From an uncultured Thiothrix sp. (GTDB lineage Bacteria > Pseudomonadota > Gammaproteobacteria > Thiotrichales > Thiotrichaceae), in the NCBI RefSeq assembly GCF_937873765.1, contig NZ_CALMZC010000039.1, positions 1-64,000 of the forward strand: 64,000 nt of DNA, given 5' to 3'. A model generated the notes under the pieces. It did not search any database. It was given only the letters and a program-made list of their open reading frames with translations, and was not told the DNA's origin. A program made the position numbers and the translations under genes. Shown piece after piece: positions 29,731-38,609 of this stretch (position 1 is the first letter of the stretch; each line of letters begins with the position of its first letter).

Positions 29731-29931
29731 TTATCAACATACATAAGTAAAATTTATTAATGACCAATTCAGGCTCCTCAAGCTTCGATAAGTTGGTTTT
29801 TTATTACTTTTCATTACTTTAGCTTAAAAATATACAAAAACTTATTTGTCTTAGCGTAGACTTATAAAAATTCATCAACTGAGTTATCCACAGTCTGCGC
29901 TGTGAATAACGGCTAAACTGTGGATAACTCA
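29731..29931. other. DnaA-box cluster with AT-rich flank, possible origin or DnaA-controlled region
   Basis: Two perfect DnaA boxes (TTATCCACA) face each other in a perfect 15-base inverted repeat, TGAGTTATCCACAGT at 29880-29894 and its complement at 29917-29931. A third box (TTATTCACA, reversed) sits between them at 29901-29909, and TTATCAACA lies at 29731-29739. The DNA between 29740 and 29880 is very AT-rich, like a duplex-unwinding element. It lies in the 435-base divergent gap between rimO and the phosphoribulokinase gene, which otherwise holds no gene. Usual oriC neighbours (dnaA, gidA, rpmH) are absent from the window. Confidence 0.5.
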
Positions 29932-30037
29932 GTCTATCTCTAGACGCTTAGCTGTCCCTACCCAAAGACATATACAGCTAAGTCGAGACCATTGGCTAGA
30001 ATGAGTGTTATATACTTTGATTGATTAAGGGGTGGAT

Positions 30038-30952
30038 ATGTCTAAGTTGCATCCAGTTATCGCGGTGACTGGTTCATCCGGAGCAGGGACGACCTTCGTT
30101 AAACGTACTTTTGAGGGTATTTTCCGCCGTGAAAAAATCAAAGCAGCCATCATTGAAGGTGATAGTTTTCATGGCGTGACACGTGCTGAATTTAAGCAGC
30201 GCTCTAAAGAGGAGCCGAACTTTAGCCACTTTGGTCCTGGAGCCAATGACTTTCATGCTTTAGAAGCGCTGTTCAAATCTTACAGTGAAACAGGCACTGG
30301 CAAGAAGCGTTATTATCTTCACAATGAAGATGAGGCTCGTGAGCATGTCCAGCGGTTAACAAAGAAAGGTGTGGACTGTAGGGCTGGTTCAGGGGAGTTT
30401 ACGCCTTGGGAAGAGGTAGAGGCTGAGACCGATATTCTCTTTTACGAGGGTTTGCATGGCTTAGTGGTAGATGAAACCAAAGATAAGCGCTATGGCAATT
30501 ATAATGTCGCGCAATACGTAGATTTAGGGATTGGGGTTGTACCTAGTGTTAATCTAGAGTGGATTCAAAAAATTCATCGCGATCATGCAGAGCGTGGTTA
30601 CACTGCCGAAGCGACCGTGGATACGATTTTGCGTCGGATGCCTGATTATATTAATCATATTACCCCACAGTTTTCACGCACTGATATTAATTTCCAACGT
30701 GTTCCTACCGTGGATACTTCCAACCCATTTATTGCACGTGATATTCCATCACCGGACGAAAGCTTCGTGGTGATTCGTTTTCGTGATCCAAAAAAATTCG
30801 ATACTGATTTTCCTTATTTACTAGCTATGATCCATGATTCCTTCATGTCGCGGCGTAACAGCATCGTGGTACCGGGTGGGAAAATGACTTTAGCGATGGA
30901 GTTAATTCTTAACCCCATCATTCACGATATGCTGGAAGCGCGTCCGAAATAA
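30038..30952 (+). CDS. Phosphoribulokinase, proteobacterial class I type
   Basis: A 304-residue P-loop kinase. The nucleotide-binding loop is TGSSGAGTTFVK at the N-terminus, EGDSFHG and YEGLHGLVV carry the catalytic acidic residues, and the length fits the octameric class I enzymes of proteobacteria (CbbP, PrkB). In an autotrophic sulfur oxidiser it makes ribulose 1,5-bisphosphate for Rubisco. No cbb genes are nearby. ATG 30038 follows AAGGGG at the right distance; GTG 30032 overlaps that site. A PrkB-type role in a heterotroph cannot be excluded by sequence, but the context favours CO2 fixation. Confidence 0.88.
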   Translation: MSKLHPVIAVTGSSGAGTTFVKRTFEGIFRREKIKAAIIEGDSFHGVTRAEFKQRSKEEPNFSHFGPGANDFHALEALFKSYSETGTGKKRYYLHNEDEAREHVQRLTKKGVDCRAGSGEFTPWEEVEAETDILFYEGLHGLVVDETKDKRYGNYNVAQYVDLGIGVVPSVNLEWIQKIHRDHAERGYTAEATVDTILRRMPDYINHITPQFSRTDINFQRVPTVDTSNPFIARDIPSPDESFVVIRFRDPKKFDTDFPYLLAMIHDSFMSRRNSIVVPGGKMTLAMELILNPIIHDMLEARPK

Positions 30953-30979
30953 GCCAAGTTTAAATCTTTAAGGCTTGGC
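30953..30979. terminator. Weak hairpin between convergent genes
   Basis: GCCAAG and CTTGGC form a 6-bp stem with an AT-rich 15-base loop. It overlaps both gene ends (stops at 30952 and 30960). Confidence 0.35.
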
Positions 30980-31385
30980 GGAGTTGCAGCAGTAAGGCCT
31001 CTGCTGCCGCTGCTGTATAAGCGTCCGGTTTAAACTTACCCCACACCGGCGCAGGCCAAGCTTCATCCGTTTTGAAACGCGCGATATGATGCAGGTGTAA
31101 TTGCGGTACCATATTGCCTAAAGCAGCAATATTTAGCTTATCCGCTTTGAACAAGTGCATCAGTTGTCGGCTGACTAAATCGGATTCTTCCCAAAGCTGT
31201 GTGCGCTCTGCTGGAGACAGTTGATAAATCTCGCGGATTCCATGGCGCTGTGGGACTAAAATTAGCCAAGGATAACGGCTCTCGTTCATGAGCAGTACGC
31301 GGCACAAAGGCAAGTTACCGACTAAAAAAGTATCCGCTGCCAGGTGTGGATGTAATTCGAACGCTAATCCCCAATTTTTACTCAT
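30960..31385 (-). CDS. HIT-family nucleotide-binding protein
   Basis: A 141-residue histidine-triad protein. The motif reads QLHLHHIAR, the form seen in HIT hydrolases and related proteins, preceded by WLILVPQRHGIREIYQL. It would hydrolyse or transfer nucleoside phosphate conjugates; the substrate is unknown. Its start overlaps the end of the upstream reductase gene by 4 bases, so the two form a small operon. Confidence 0.88.
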   Translation of the reverse strand: MSKNWGLAFELHPHLAADTFLVGNLPLCRVLLMNESRYPWLILVPQRHGIREIYQLSPAERTQLWEESDLVSRQLMHLFKADKLNIAALGNMVPQLHLHHIARFKTDEAWPAPVWGKFKPDAYTAAAAEALLLQLRQALKI

Positions 31386-32419
31386 ACTTGTTGCTCAGCC
31401 AAAGATTTTAAAGTGTCTGGGCTGTAATCGAATGAATCTGAATATAAATTTTCAGAGTGTAAGCCGCGCGCTAAAAAGGCTTCACGTCCAGTAATAATCA
31501 TGGGTGGGGGGCCGCTCATATATACTTGATAGCCGGTCAAATCTGGAAAATCGTTCACCACGGCTTCATGTACCCAACCACTACGACCTTGCCAATTATC
31601 TTCGGGTTTAGGTTCAGAGAGTACAGGGATATATTTGAACTGTGGATAGCGATTCATCCAATCACGTGGCAAATAATCCATATACAGATCTTCTTTACTA
31701 CGCACGCCCCAATATAAATAAACGTTTTGGTCAAAGCCCTTCAGCTTTAAATACTCCATCATGCTTTTGAGTGGGGCAAAACCGGTACCACCCCCGACTA
31801 AAATGACTGGATGGGTGAGTTCACGAATATAGAAACTACCTAAAGGGCCTTGCATACGCATCAAGGCTTTTTCTTTCATATCAGTGAATACATGCGAGGT
31901 GAAATGTCCATTCGGTACATGGCGAATATGTAGCTCAAGAAAATTCTCACCTAGCGGGGCATTCGCAATCGAAAAACTGCGGCGTTTGCCATCGCGTAAT
32001 AAGAGATCAATATATTGACCGGCCATAAAGCGTAAGCGCTCAGTCGCGGGCAGCTTCAAAGTCATTTCCATCACATCGTTATTGAGCTTGCGCAGTTTTT
32101 CGACACGTACCGGTAAGGTTTTAACTTCAATATCCGCTAGCTCACCGACTTGAGGGCAATCAATTTCTAAATCAGTAAGAGCAATTGCTTGGCATAAGAG
32201 TGCTCGACCTTGCTCCATATCATAAGGGGACAGTGCAAGCGGCTCACCTTGAGGATAATCAACACTACCTTGCTTTAGAGTAACCATACAAGAACCACAA
32301 GAACCACTGCGACAGCTATAGGGAAGCGCAATACCTTGTCTTAACCCAGCATCCAGTAGATTTTCTTGTTCTTCAGCGTTAAACGTATGACCACTGGGTT
32401 GGACAATGACTTTGTACAT
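31382..32419 (-). CDS. Flavin/NAD(P)H oxidoreductase with N-terminal plant-type [2Fe-2S] domain
   Basis: A 345-residue protein of three domains: a [2Fe-2S] ferredoxin (Cys in CRSGSCGSCMV and about 30 residues later in ALLC), an FAD domain (RSFSIANAP) and an NAD(P)-binding domain (GGGTGFAPLKSMMEYL). The order matches CDP-6-deoxyglucoseen reductase-like and phenol/methane monooxygenase reductase-like proteins. It passes electrons from NAD(P)H to an unknown partner. The start is ATG 32419 behind GAGGAAG; the 29 upstream codons lack ferredoxin homology. Confidence 0.85.
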   Translation of the reverse strand: MYKVIVQPSGHTFNAEEQENLLDAGLRQGIALPYSCRSGSCGSCMVTLKQGSVDYPQGEPLALSPYDMEQGRALLCQAIALTDLEIDCPQVGELADIEVKTLPVRVEKLRKLNNDVMEMTLKLPATERLRFMAGQYIDLLLRDGKRRSFSIANAPLGENFLELHIRHVPNGHFTSHVFTDMKEKALMRMQGPLGSFYIRELTHPVILVGGGTGFAPLKSMMEYLKLKGFDQNVYLYWGVRSKEDLYMDYLPRDWMNRYPQFKYIPVLSEPKPEDNWQGRSGWVHEAVVNDFPDLTGYQVYMSGPPPMIITGREAFLARGLHSENLYSDSFDYSPDTLKSLAEQQV

Positions 32420-32543
32420 TAAGTAGGCTTCCTCTACCAAAATTAGTAGGCCTAGTGTAGCGATTACATGGGAATTAGGGAATTTAGCGGTACTTAAAAA
32501 GGGCATCTCAAGATGGATGACAGATGCCCCGACGAGAAATTGT

Positions 32544-33827
32544 TTACATAACGCCTAATAACTTAGGGAACCATAAACTAATGGCTGGTACATAAGTGAC
32601 CAATACTAAGAAAGCCAACATCGACAAGAGCCATGGCCACACGGCAATAGTGAGTTCAGTAATGCCCATTTTGGTAATTCCTGAAGCCACATATAGATTC
32701 AAACCTACCGGTGGGTGACACATCCCTACCTCCATATTCACTACCATGATGATGCCGAAGTGAATCGGGTCGATACCTAATTTCATGGCCATCGGGAATA
32801 GGATCGGTGCAAAGATCAACACAATGCTAGACGGCTCCATGAAGTTGCCTGCCAACAGTAATAAAATGTTTACGGCTAATAGGAAAATAATGGCATTCAT
32901 CCCTTGTGCTAGCATCCAATCCGCTAAGGTCTGTGGAATTTGCTCATTGGTGAGAATGAAGGAGAACATGACGGCATTGGTGATGATATACAGCAACATC
33001 GCCGACATGCTCGCAGAGTTCAGCAAGACTTTAGGCACATCTTTCAAACCCATGTCCTTATACACAAACACAGCTACAAAAAAGGCATAAACTGCGCTCA
33101 TTGCGGCGGCTTCAGTTGGGGTGAAAATACCAGTATAGATACCCCCCATGACCACAATGATCAGCATCAAGCCCCAAATCGAATCACGGAAAGCTTTCCA
33201 GCGAGTAGCCAGATCAGCTTTAGGTTGACGTGGGTAATCAAATTTGCGGGCGCGATACCAAGTGGTAAAACCTAAAAAACCCGCTAGCATTAAGCCCGGA
33301 ACAACCCCCGCCATAAACAAAGCACCGACCGAGCTATTGGTGGCGACCGCATACATAACCATGACAATAGAGGGTGGGATCAAAATGCCTAAAGCACCCG
33401 AGGTGGTGATTACACCTGCGCCAAAGTTTTTAGGAAAACCTGCTTTTAACATGGCGGGTAACAGAATAGAGCCGATGGCTACTACTGTTGCTGGGCTAGA
33501 GCCAGAAACGGCTGCGAATAAAGCACAAGCCAACACACCAGCTAGGCCTAAACCACCGTACCAGTGACCCACCATCGAAGACGCGAAGTTAATCATCCGT
33601 CGAGCTACTCCACCGTGGGTCAGGAAGTTACCTGCCAAGATGAAGAAAGGAATCGCCATGATTTCAAACTTTTCAATACCAGTGAACAGCTTTAAAGCGA
33701 CGGCTTCAATCGGCACTTCCGTCATAGTGAATAAGAAGGTCAGAACCGTTAAACCTAAAGCAATCGAAATCGGCATGCCCGTGAGCATGAGAATCATTAG
33801 TAAACCAAAGATAATTAAGGCGCTCAC
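32544..33827 (-). CDS. dctM: TRAP transporter large permease, DctM
   Basis: An inner-membrane protein of 427 residues with about twelve hydrophobic segments, of the DctM (ion transporter-like) family; typical are GMPISIALGL at the N-terminus, AAVSGSSPATVVAIGSI and GMCHPPVGLNLYV. It carries C4-dicarboxylates across the membrane with Na+ or H+. The start overlaps dctQ by 4 bases, giving dctP-dctQ-dctM order. Confidence 0.95.
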   Translation of the reverse strand: MSALIIFGLLMILMLTGMPISIALGLTVLTFLFTMTEVPIEAVALKLFTGIEKFEIMAIPFFILAGNFLTHGGVARRMINFASSMVGHWYGGLGLAGVLACALFAAVSGSSPATVVAIGSILLPAMLKAGFPKNFGAGVITTSGALGILIPPSIVMVMYAVATNSSVGALFMAGVVPGLMLAGFLGFTTWYRARKFDYPRQPKADLATRWKAFRDSIWGLMLIIVVMGGIYTGIFTPTEAAAMSAVYAFFVAVFVYKDMGLKDVPKVLLNSASMSAMLLYIITNAVMFSFILTNEQIPQTLADWMLAQGMNAIIFLLAVNILLLLAGNFMEPSSIVLIFAPILFPMAMKLGIDPIHFGIIMVVNMEVGMCHPPVGLNLYVASGITKMGITELTIAVWPWLLSMLAFLVLVTYVPAISLWFPKLLGVM

Positions 33828-34444
33828 GATTTATGCCCCACGGTAACTGTTTTCAGTTCGTCTTCTAAGCCATCGACATGTCCATGATCGTGATGGGGCA
33901 TTTCACCCGTGCGTAGATAGGTGACTAACACTTGAATAAAGCGGAAACACATCAACGAAGAGCCTAAAGGCACAGCCATGTAGACAATCCAAGTCGGCCA
34001 TTCCAAGTCAGGGGTAGTTGGCCCTTCATAATGCTCGCCTGTTTCCATACCTAGGCTGGATAAGAGTACGTAAGCCAGACCGTTTTCCCACACCATCATC
34101 GCTCCTAACAGGGCGACAATACCGGTGAATAGGATACAAGCACAGAGAGCGAAAATAGTGATAATCCGGCGCTTTTCAGGGTTCAACCGATTGACCAATA
34201 CATCTACACCTACGTGAATGCCTTGACGGACTCCATAAGCCGCACCAAATTTAGCCATCCATACAAAGAGAATGATGCACAGCTCTTGTGCCCAGCTCAG
34301 ATGAATTTTGAGTAAGAAATCCTGAAAAGCACCTAAAGGCCAACCTGATGCATAACGATGCACGACCGCTACGAAAATTACCAAGGTGGCGGCTGCAATC
34401 AGAAAGGTAATAAATATTTCTTCCAGACGATCAAGCCACTTCAT
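33824..34444 (-). CDS. dctQ: TRAP transporter small permease, DctQ
   Basis: A 206-residue membrane protein with four hydrophobic helices. SWAQELCIILFVWMAKFGAAYGVR and HVGVDVLVNRL are typical of DctQ. It pairs with DctM. The C-terminal 25 residues are hydrophilic and His-rich (HHDHGHVDGLED), which could bind metal, although this is not known for the family. Confidence 0.93.
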   Translation of the reverse strand: MKWLDRLEEIFITFLIAAATLVIFVAVVHRYASGWPLGAFQDFLLKIHLSWAQELCIILFVWMAKFGAAYGVRQGIHVGVDVLVNRLNPEKRRIITIFALCACILFTGIVALLGAMMVWENGLAYVLLSSLGMETGEHYEGPTTPDLEWPTWIVYMAVPLGSSLMCFRFIQVLVTYLRTGEMPHHDHGHVDGLEDELKTVTVGHKS

Positions 34445-34472
34445 ACACTCCTCCCGCCTATGTACTGAATTC

Positions 34473-34512
34473 AGCTAACCCGCAATAGCGGCTTCGTTAA
34501 AAGGGGTTAACT
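34473..34512 (-). terminator. Possible attenuating hairpin between dctP and dctQ
   Basis: AGCTAACCC and GGGTTAACT pair with one mismatch across a 22-base loop in the 91-base dctP-dctQ gap. Partial termination here would give more binding protein than permease, as is common in TRAP operons. Weak. Confidence 0.3.
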
Positions 34513-34535
34513 AGGCCGCAACTCATGACGAGGAT

Positions 34536-35543
34536 TTATTTGGCTGGATCGAAACCCGTTGCGGTATAGATGGAAGTAATCAAGTCTTTGCCGATACGGT
34601 CTGCCATTTCAGCATGCACAGGCGCTAAGGCTTTTTGCATAGCTTTCAATTCATCTTCAGTCGGCTGATAAACTTCAGTTTTGCCACTTGCTTTGACGGC
34701 TTCTAAGGCTTTGTCGTTTTCTTCCTTAGCGATTTGGTTCGCAAAATCAGTCGATTCTTTTAAAGCTTCATCTAAGGATTTACGCACATCCTCAGGCAAT
34801 TTATCCCAGAATGCTTTATTGGCAATAACCGCATAACCTAAATAGCCGTGATTGGTTAAAGAGGCATTCTTTTGTACTTCATGCATTTTTTGAGTGTAGA
34901 GGTTAGAAGGTGGGTTTTCAGTCCCATCCACGACACCGGTTTGCAGGGCTTGGTAGGTCTCAGAGAAAGGCAAAACTTGTGGGTTAGCTCCAAGAGCGCG
35001 CATTTCCGCTTCTAAGACTTTAGAAGATTGAATACGCATTTTTAAGCCTTTGAAATCATCTGGCGCTTTCAGTGGCTTATTCGCGCTCATGATTTTAAAG
35101 CCATTGTCCCAGTAAGCTAAGCCTTTGACACCTTTAGCTTCTAATTTAGCTAAGAGGCTGGCACCAACTTCACCTTGAGTGACTTTATGCAGATCTTCAT
35201 AGTTACGGAAAATATAAGGCAGGTCGAAAGCTTCAAATTCTTTCACGCCCAAAGGACCAAATTTGGCTAAAGAAGGTGCTAACATTTGCACTGCACCCAT
35301 TTGCAGGGCTTCCATTTCTTCTTTGTCTTTGTAGAGCGTGCTATTTGGGAACACTTCTACTTTAACCGTACCTTTGGTTTTTTCTTCAGCTAATTGCTTG
35401 AATTTCTCAGCCGCTTTGCCTTTAGGCGTATCGGGGGCAACCACGTGACTGAATTTGATAACAATCGGATCAGCGGCATAGGCATATAAACTAGATAAAC
35501 CCAATACAACCGCTGTTGCTAAGGTAAACAGTGTCTTTTTCAT
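34536..35543 (-). CDS. dctP: TRAP transporter C4-dicarboxylate-binding protein, DctP
   Basis: The 335-residue periplasmic protein has a signal peptide ending at LYAYA. IVIKFSHVVAPDTPKGKAAE, the ALKMRIQSSK-like stretch KMRIQSSKVLEAEMRALGA (with the carboxylate-binding Arg), and ENPPSNLYTQKMHEVQ are typical of DctP. It captures succinate, malate or fumarate. It is first in the operon, 42 bases downstream of a near-consensus sigma-54 promoter. Confidence 0.95.
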   Translation of the reverse strand: MKKTLFTLATAVVLGLSSLYAYAADPIVIKFSHVVAPDTPKGKAAEKFKQLAEEKTKGTVKVEVFPNSTLYKDKEEMEALQMGAVQMLAPSLAKFGPLGVKEFEAFDLPYIFRNYEDLHKVTQGEVGASLLAKLEAKGVKGLAYWDNGFKIMSANKPLKAPDDFKGLKMRIQSSKVLEAEMRALGANPQVLPFSETYQALQTGVVDGTENPPSNLYTQKMHEVQKNASLTNHGYLGYAVIANKAFWDKLPEDVRKSLDEALKESTDFANQIAKEENDKALEAVKASGKTEVYQPTEDELKAMQKALAPVHAEMADRIGKDLITSIYTATGFDPAK

Positions 35544-35584
35544 CTCTCACTCCAAGTAGAAAACATACAAAACGACACTTGTAA

Positions 35585-35600
35585 TGGAAGATTCGTGCCA
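35585..35600 (-). promoter_or_regulatory. Sigma-54 promoter of dctPQM
   Basis: Read on the minus strand, TGGCACGAATCTTCCA matches the -24 element TGGCACG perfectly, with N4 and then TTCCA in place of TTGCA. Spacing is right. The start codon of dctP is about 40 bases downstream. Confidence 0.75.
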
Positions 35601-35684
35601 ATCTAGGCAAGATTTTTAGTTTAAATAAAATTCATTTAAAACAATTATTTATATTATTTAGGGTTGAGGATTTATGCAGGCTAA

Positions 35685-35731
35685 GGCGGTTTTCCACCAG
35701 TTTGCTTATTGAGATGTGGCGAAAATCCGCC
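35685..35731. promoter_or_regulatory. Candidate DctD-binding inverted repeat
   Basis: GGCGGTTTTCCAC (35685-35697) and GTGGCGAAAATCCGCC (35716-35731) are near-complements centred about 110 bases upstream of the dctP sigma-54 site, where an enhancer-binding protein would sit. DctD is encoded at 23951-25303. The DNA between site and promoter is AT-rich and could bend. Confidence 0.5.
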
Positions 35732-35732
35732 A

Positions 35733-35762
35733 AAAAAATACAGCCCCAAGGCTGTGGGGCTG
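35733..35762 (-). terminator. Terminator of the DUF1501 gene
   Basis: On the minus strand CAGCCCC-ACAGCCTT-GGGGCTG is followed by TATTTTTTT, an intrinsic terminator 156 bases after the DUF1501 stop. It insulates the dctPQM control region. The rest of 35763-35917 shows nothing recognisable. Confidence 0.8.
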
Positions 35763-35917
35763 GGAGAAGAGAAATATACATAGGGACAAGCTAGTTATTA
35801 TAGTTTTAAGCTTAGTACAGCTTAGCGAAGCTAACTCGATCTTTAGGCAAACGGCGAGATTTTAGGGTTAACTGGCTTACTTAAGCTCATAGTCGCTAGT
35901 CCACTTTTTATGAAGGT

Positions 35918-37063
35918 CTAAACAAAAGCTAAGTTACCCGTTTGTAGCTCGCCTAAATTCCACCAATTATTGCGAATTATAGAGTAAACATCTCGAAAAT
36001 CAGTGGTATAGATTAAGTCCCCACGCTCATCTAAATCAAGCAAAGAGGGGTACTGACCATAAAAGCCACCTTTGACTTTTCCTCCTGTTACTAACTGAAC
36101 TGAGGCGGAGCCATGATCCGTACCCTTACTAGCATTCTCTTTTAGACGGCGTCCAAACTCCGAATACGTCATGATCACAACTTCGTTCCACATACCGATA
36201 TGCTTTAAGTTAGTCCGCATACTGGTGATACCCTGAGCTAACGTTGCAAGTAAGGGTTGCTGGCGTAGGTTATGATTAGTATGCGTGTCAAAATTCTCTA
36301 AGGATATTTTATAAGCAGGTACATTTAAACCTGAGGCAATCAACATATAAACTGAGTTAAGGCTTTGCCCAAAACTTCCGGTGGGAAATACCTCTTTAGC
36401 AGCAGGTATATCTTTTAAGTATTCTGCTAAGGTACTCGATAGCATATTAATTTGGGATTGGATATTAAGAATATGCTGTAAGGATTTATTGGTAGAGCTT
36501 GCTGATTTAAAACTGGCAATTTTTGAACCACTTTGTGCAAAATTTTGTGGATTAGCGATGGTGAGTGCTGAAACATTATTGCCATACAAAGGACCTAGGT
36601 TAGAGTCAATAGCAATACCTGCCAAAGTATGTTTTTTAAAGGCTTGAGCAATCCACCCATCATTAATGCCTTGTATATCGGTTCTAGCAGTATCCCAAAC
36701 TTCAATGGCCTCAAAATGTGAGCGATTTTCAGTTTCACAACCAACCCCTTGTACCCAAGCTAATTGACCCTCATTCCAAGCTGGCATTAAGGTTTGTAAA
36801 ACAGGATTTAAACCCAATTGCGCAGACAGGGTCAAAATTTTTGAGCGACTAATGGCAATGTTGGGACGTGCATTATAATAAGCTGAACTCGTATAAGGGA
36901 TAAGGGTATTTAACCCATCATTCCCTCCTTTTAATTCAATTAAGATTAAAATACGGCGATTACCCGCGACAGTAGTTAATGTATTAGCCCATAAACTGGG
37001 TGCAGTTAATAGGCTTAGTGTGCTAAGACCCAAGCCTTTCAAAAACTCACGACGATTGATCAT
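35918..37063 (-). CDS. DUF1501 protein with Tat signal
   Basis: The 381-residue protein starts MINRREFLKGLGLSTLSLL, a twin-arginine signal. IELKGGNDGLNTLIPY, a VQGVGCE motif and a MTYSEFGRRLKEN motif near the end are typical of DUF1501. The family is related to sulfatase/phosphatase folds and its role is unknown. The upstream DUF1800 gene is always its partner; the gap here is 8 bases. Export to the periplasm in a folded state is expected. Confidence 0.88.
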   Translation of the reverse strand: MINRREFLKGLGLSTLSLLTAPSLWANTLTTVAGNRRILILIELKGGNDGLNTLIPYTSSAYYNARPNIAISRSKILTLSAQLGLNPVLQTLMPAWNEGQLAWVQGVGCETENRSHFEAIEVWDTARTDIQGINDGWIAQAFKKHTLAGIAIDSNLGPLYGNNVSALTIANPQNFAQSGSKIASFKSASSTNKSLQHILNIQSQINMLSSTLAEYLKDIPAAKEVFPTGSFGQSLNSVYMLIASGLNVPAYKISLENFDTHTNHNLRQQPLLATLAQGITSMRTNLKHIGMWNEVVIMTYSEFGRRLKENASKGTDHGSASVQLVTGGKVKGGFYGQYPSLLDLDERGDLIYTTDFRDVYSIIRNNWWNLGELQTGNLAFV

Positions 37064-37071
37064 TTTTATTC

Positions 37072-38445
37072 TTAACGTAGTTGATAGGTTGGGTCTTTCA
37101 AGACAGTGCTTAAAATATTTTCTAAGGTTTGATTGCAGTTAGGCGCAGCCACTGGGCTAATAGGCAGAAGCCAACTGAGTAAGGCACTGGAATCTGTTGA
37201 GCAACTTGCAGGTGGAAAAAAGTTCCTAATTAATTTCGTTAATTTGACAGAGTTAATGCTAGTTGACGGCGAAGTCTTAATGACTAGTTGGCTGACCAGA
37301 CTTTGTAGTTCTTTACCATGCTCTGCTAAAAACTTAGGTATCAAGTCATAACGCCGGATCAAGCGAGTATTCGTTATCCAGTCTTGGCCACCCCGCCAGC
37401 CTTTAACATCAGGTGGATTGAACAACTCTTGTCCAAGTTGCTGATTAGCTATTCTCAGCGCTGTATACTCATTAAAAGGAATCTGTAATTCACGCAACAA
37501 GCCAATTGTAAATTCAACAGGGGATTTAATCAGCACACCACGTTGAGCCTTATCCCAGAATACCTCGCTGTTGAAAATCTTTAGAAGTAGTGCCTTGATT
37601 TCATAACCACTACTGCGAAAAGCAATAGCCCAGTCCTTAATAATAGTGGGATTGGGTTGGTCGTAATTAATAAATTCTTTCCAGAATTTTTCAGCGATGT
37701 ATTCGGCAGTTCGCTCTTGCTCAAGAATAATCTTGATAATATCTGTGCCATCGAAGTTGCCAGTCTTACCTAGGAATTGCTTTTGATTACTATCATGTTC
37801 ATGTGCTCTAAATAGGAATTCTGCTTTAGTAGGATTTAAATTCCAACCAGAAAAAGCCCGCGCTACATTCACTATATCCTGTTCATTATAATGTCCCACA
37901 CCTAAGGTAAATAACTCTAAAAGTTCACGTGCAAAGTTCTCATTAGGACTGCTGGCAATGTTTTTTGAGCCATCTAAGTAACTGAGCATGGCTGGATCTT
38001 TAGCGATAGCATGGAGTAATTCAGCAAAATTACCTAAGGCATGTTTACGGATCAACTGATGTTGCTTAAACATCCATTGAGGCCAAATGACTTTTTTTAA
38101 GCTAGAGGTAAAGTGATTATGCCAAAATAGAATCATGCGTTCCCATAAAGGATAAGAGGTTTTATGCAGTTGCTCTAACCACCAGCTCGTTAACACGGTT
38201 CCTTCTTGCCGAGCTAGTTTATCAAGAGCTTGATTTTGTTCAGATGGCTTTTGGTAGTAAACACTCATATCCTCCCAATCAGCAATTGAGGGCATACTAG
38301 TTAGGCTATAGTCATTAGGTGGGCATAAATCTTGGAAGACTTGCTCTATACTTTGCCCAATTCGTTGTTTACAAGCTTCGTGATTGACGCCCAGTTCGAG
38401 ACGCGCTGCAAGGTGGCGCGCAGCCGCATAGTCATGAATAAGCAT
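37072..38445 (-). CDS. DUF1800 protein
   Basis: A 457-residue protein matching DUF1800: WWLEQLHKTSYPLWERMILFWHNHF, NFARELLELFTLGVGHYNEQDI and the PPDVKGWRGGQDWI motif. The function of the family is unknown; it pairs with DUF1501 in many bacteria. I see no convincing signal peptide, so it may be carried by its partner or be cytoplasmic. Transcription runs towards the DUF1501 gene. Confidence 0.85.
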   Translation of the reverse strand: MLIHDYAAARHLAARLELGVNHEACKQRIGQSIEQVFQDLCPPNDYSLTSMPSIADWEDMSVYYQKPSEQNQALDKLARQEGTVLTSWWLEQLHKTSYPLWERMILFWHNHFTSSLKKVIWPQWMFKQHQLIRKHALGNFAELLHAIAKDPAMLSYLDGSKNIASSPNENFARELLELFTLGVGHYNEQDIVNVARAFSGWNLNPTKAEFLFRAHEHDSNQKQFLGKTGNFDGTDIIKIILEQERTAEYIAEKFWKEFINYDQPNPTIIKDWAIAFRSSGYEIKALLLKIFNSEVFWDKAQRGVLIKSPVEFTIGLLRELQIPFNEYTALRIANQQLGQELFNPPDVKGWRGGQDWITNTRLIRRYDLIPKFLAEHGKELQSLVSQLVIKTSPSTSINSVKLTKLIRNFFPPASCSTDSSALLSWLLPISPVAAPNCNQTLENILSTVLKDPTYQLR

Positions 38446-38609
38446 GGGTTTAGCTGCTCTTTTATTTGTTATGATTTTGCCTAAACCTTAAGGTTTTAAT
38501 GACTAGCAGTCTACTCTTGCAGATAAATGGTCGGAGTCGAGTTTTTAGCTGGAAGTTTATGCTAAAGTGCGGACTTGCCCTTCTCTCCCTTAATTTTAAT
38601 GAGTTGAGT

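Noticed and set aside
31382-32419. CDP-sugar deoxygenation enzyme (AscD) as specific name
   Set aside because: Domain order fits, but no dideoxysugar genes are near, so only the general reductase call is kept.
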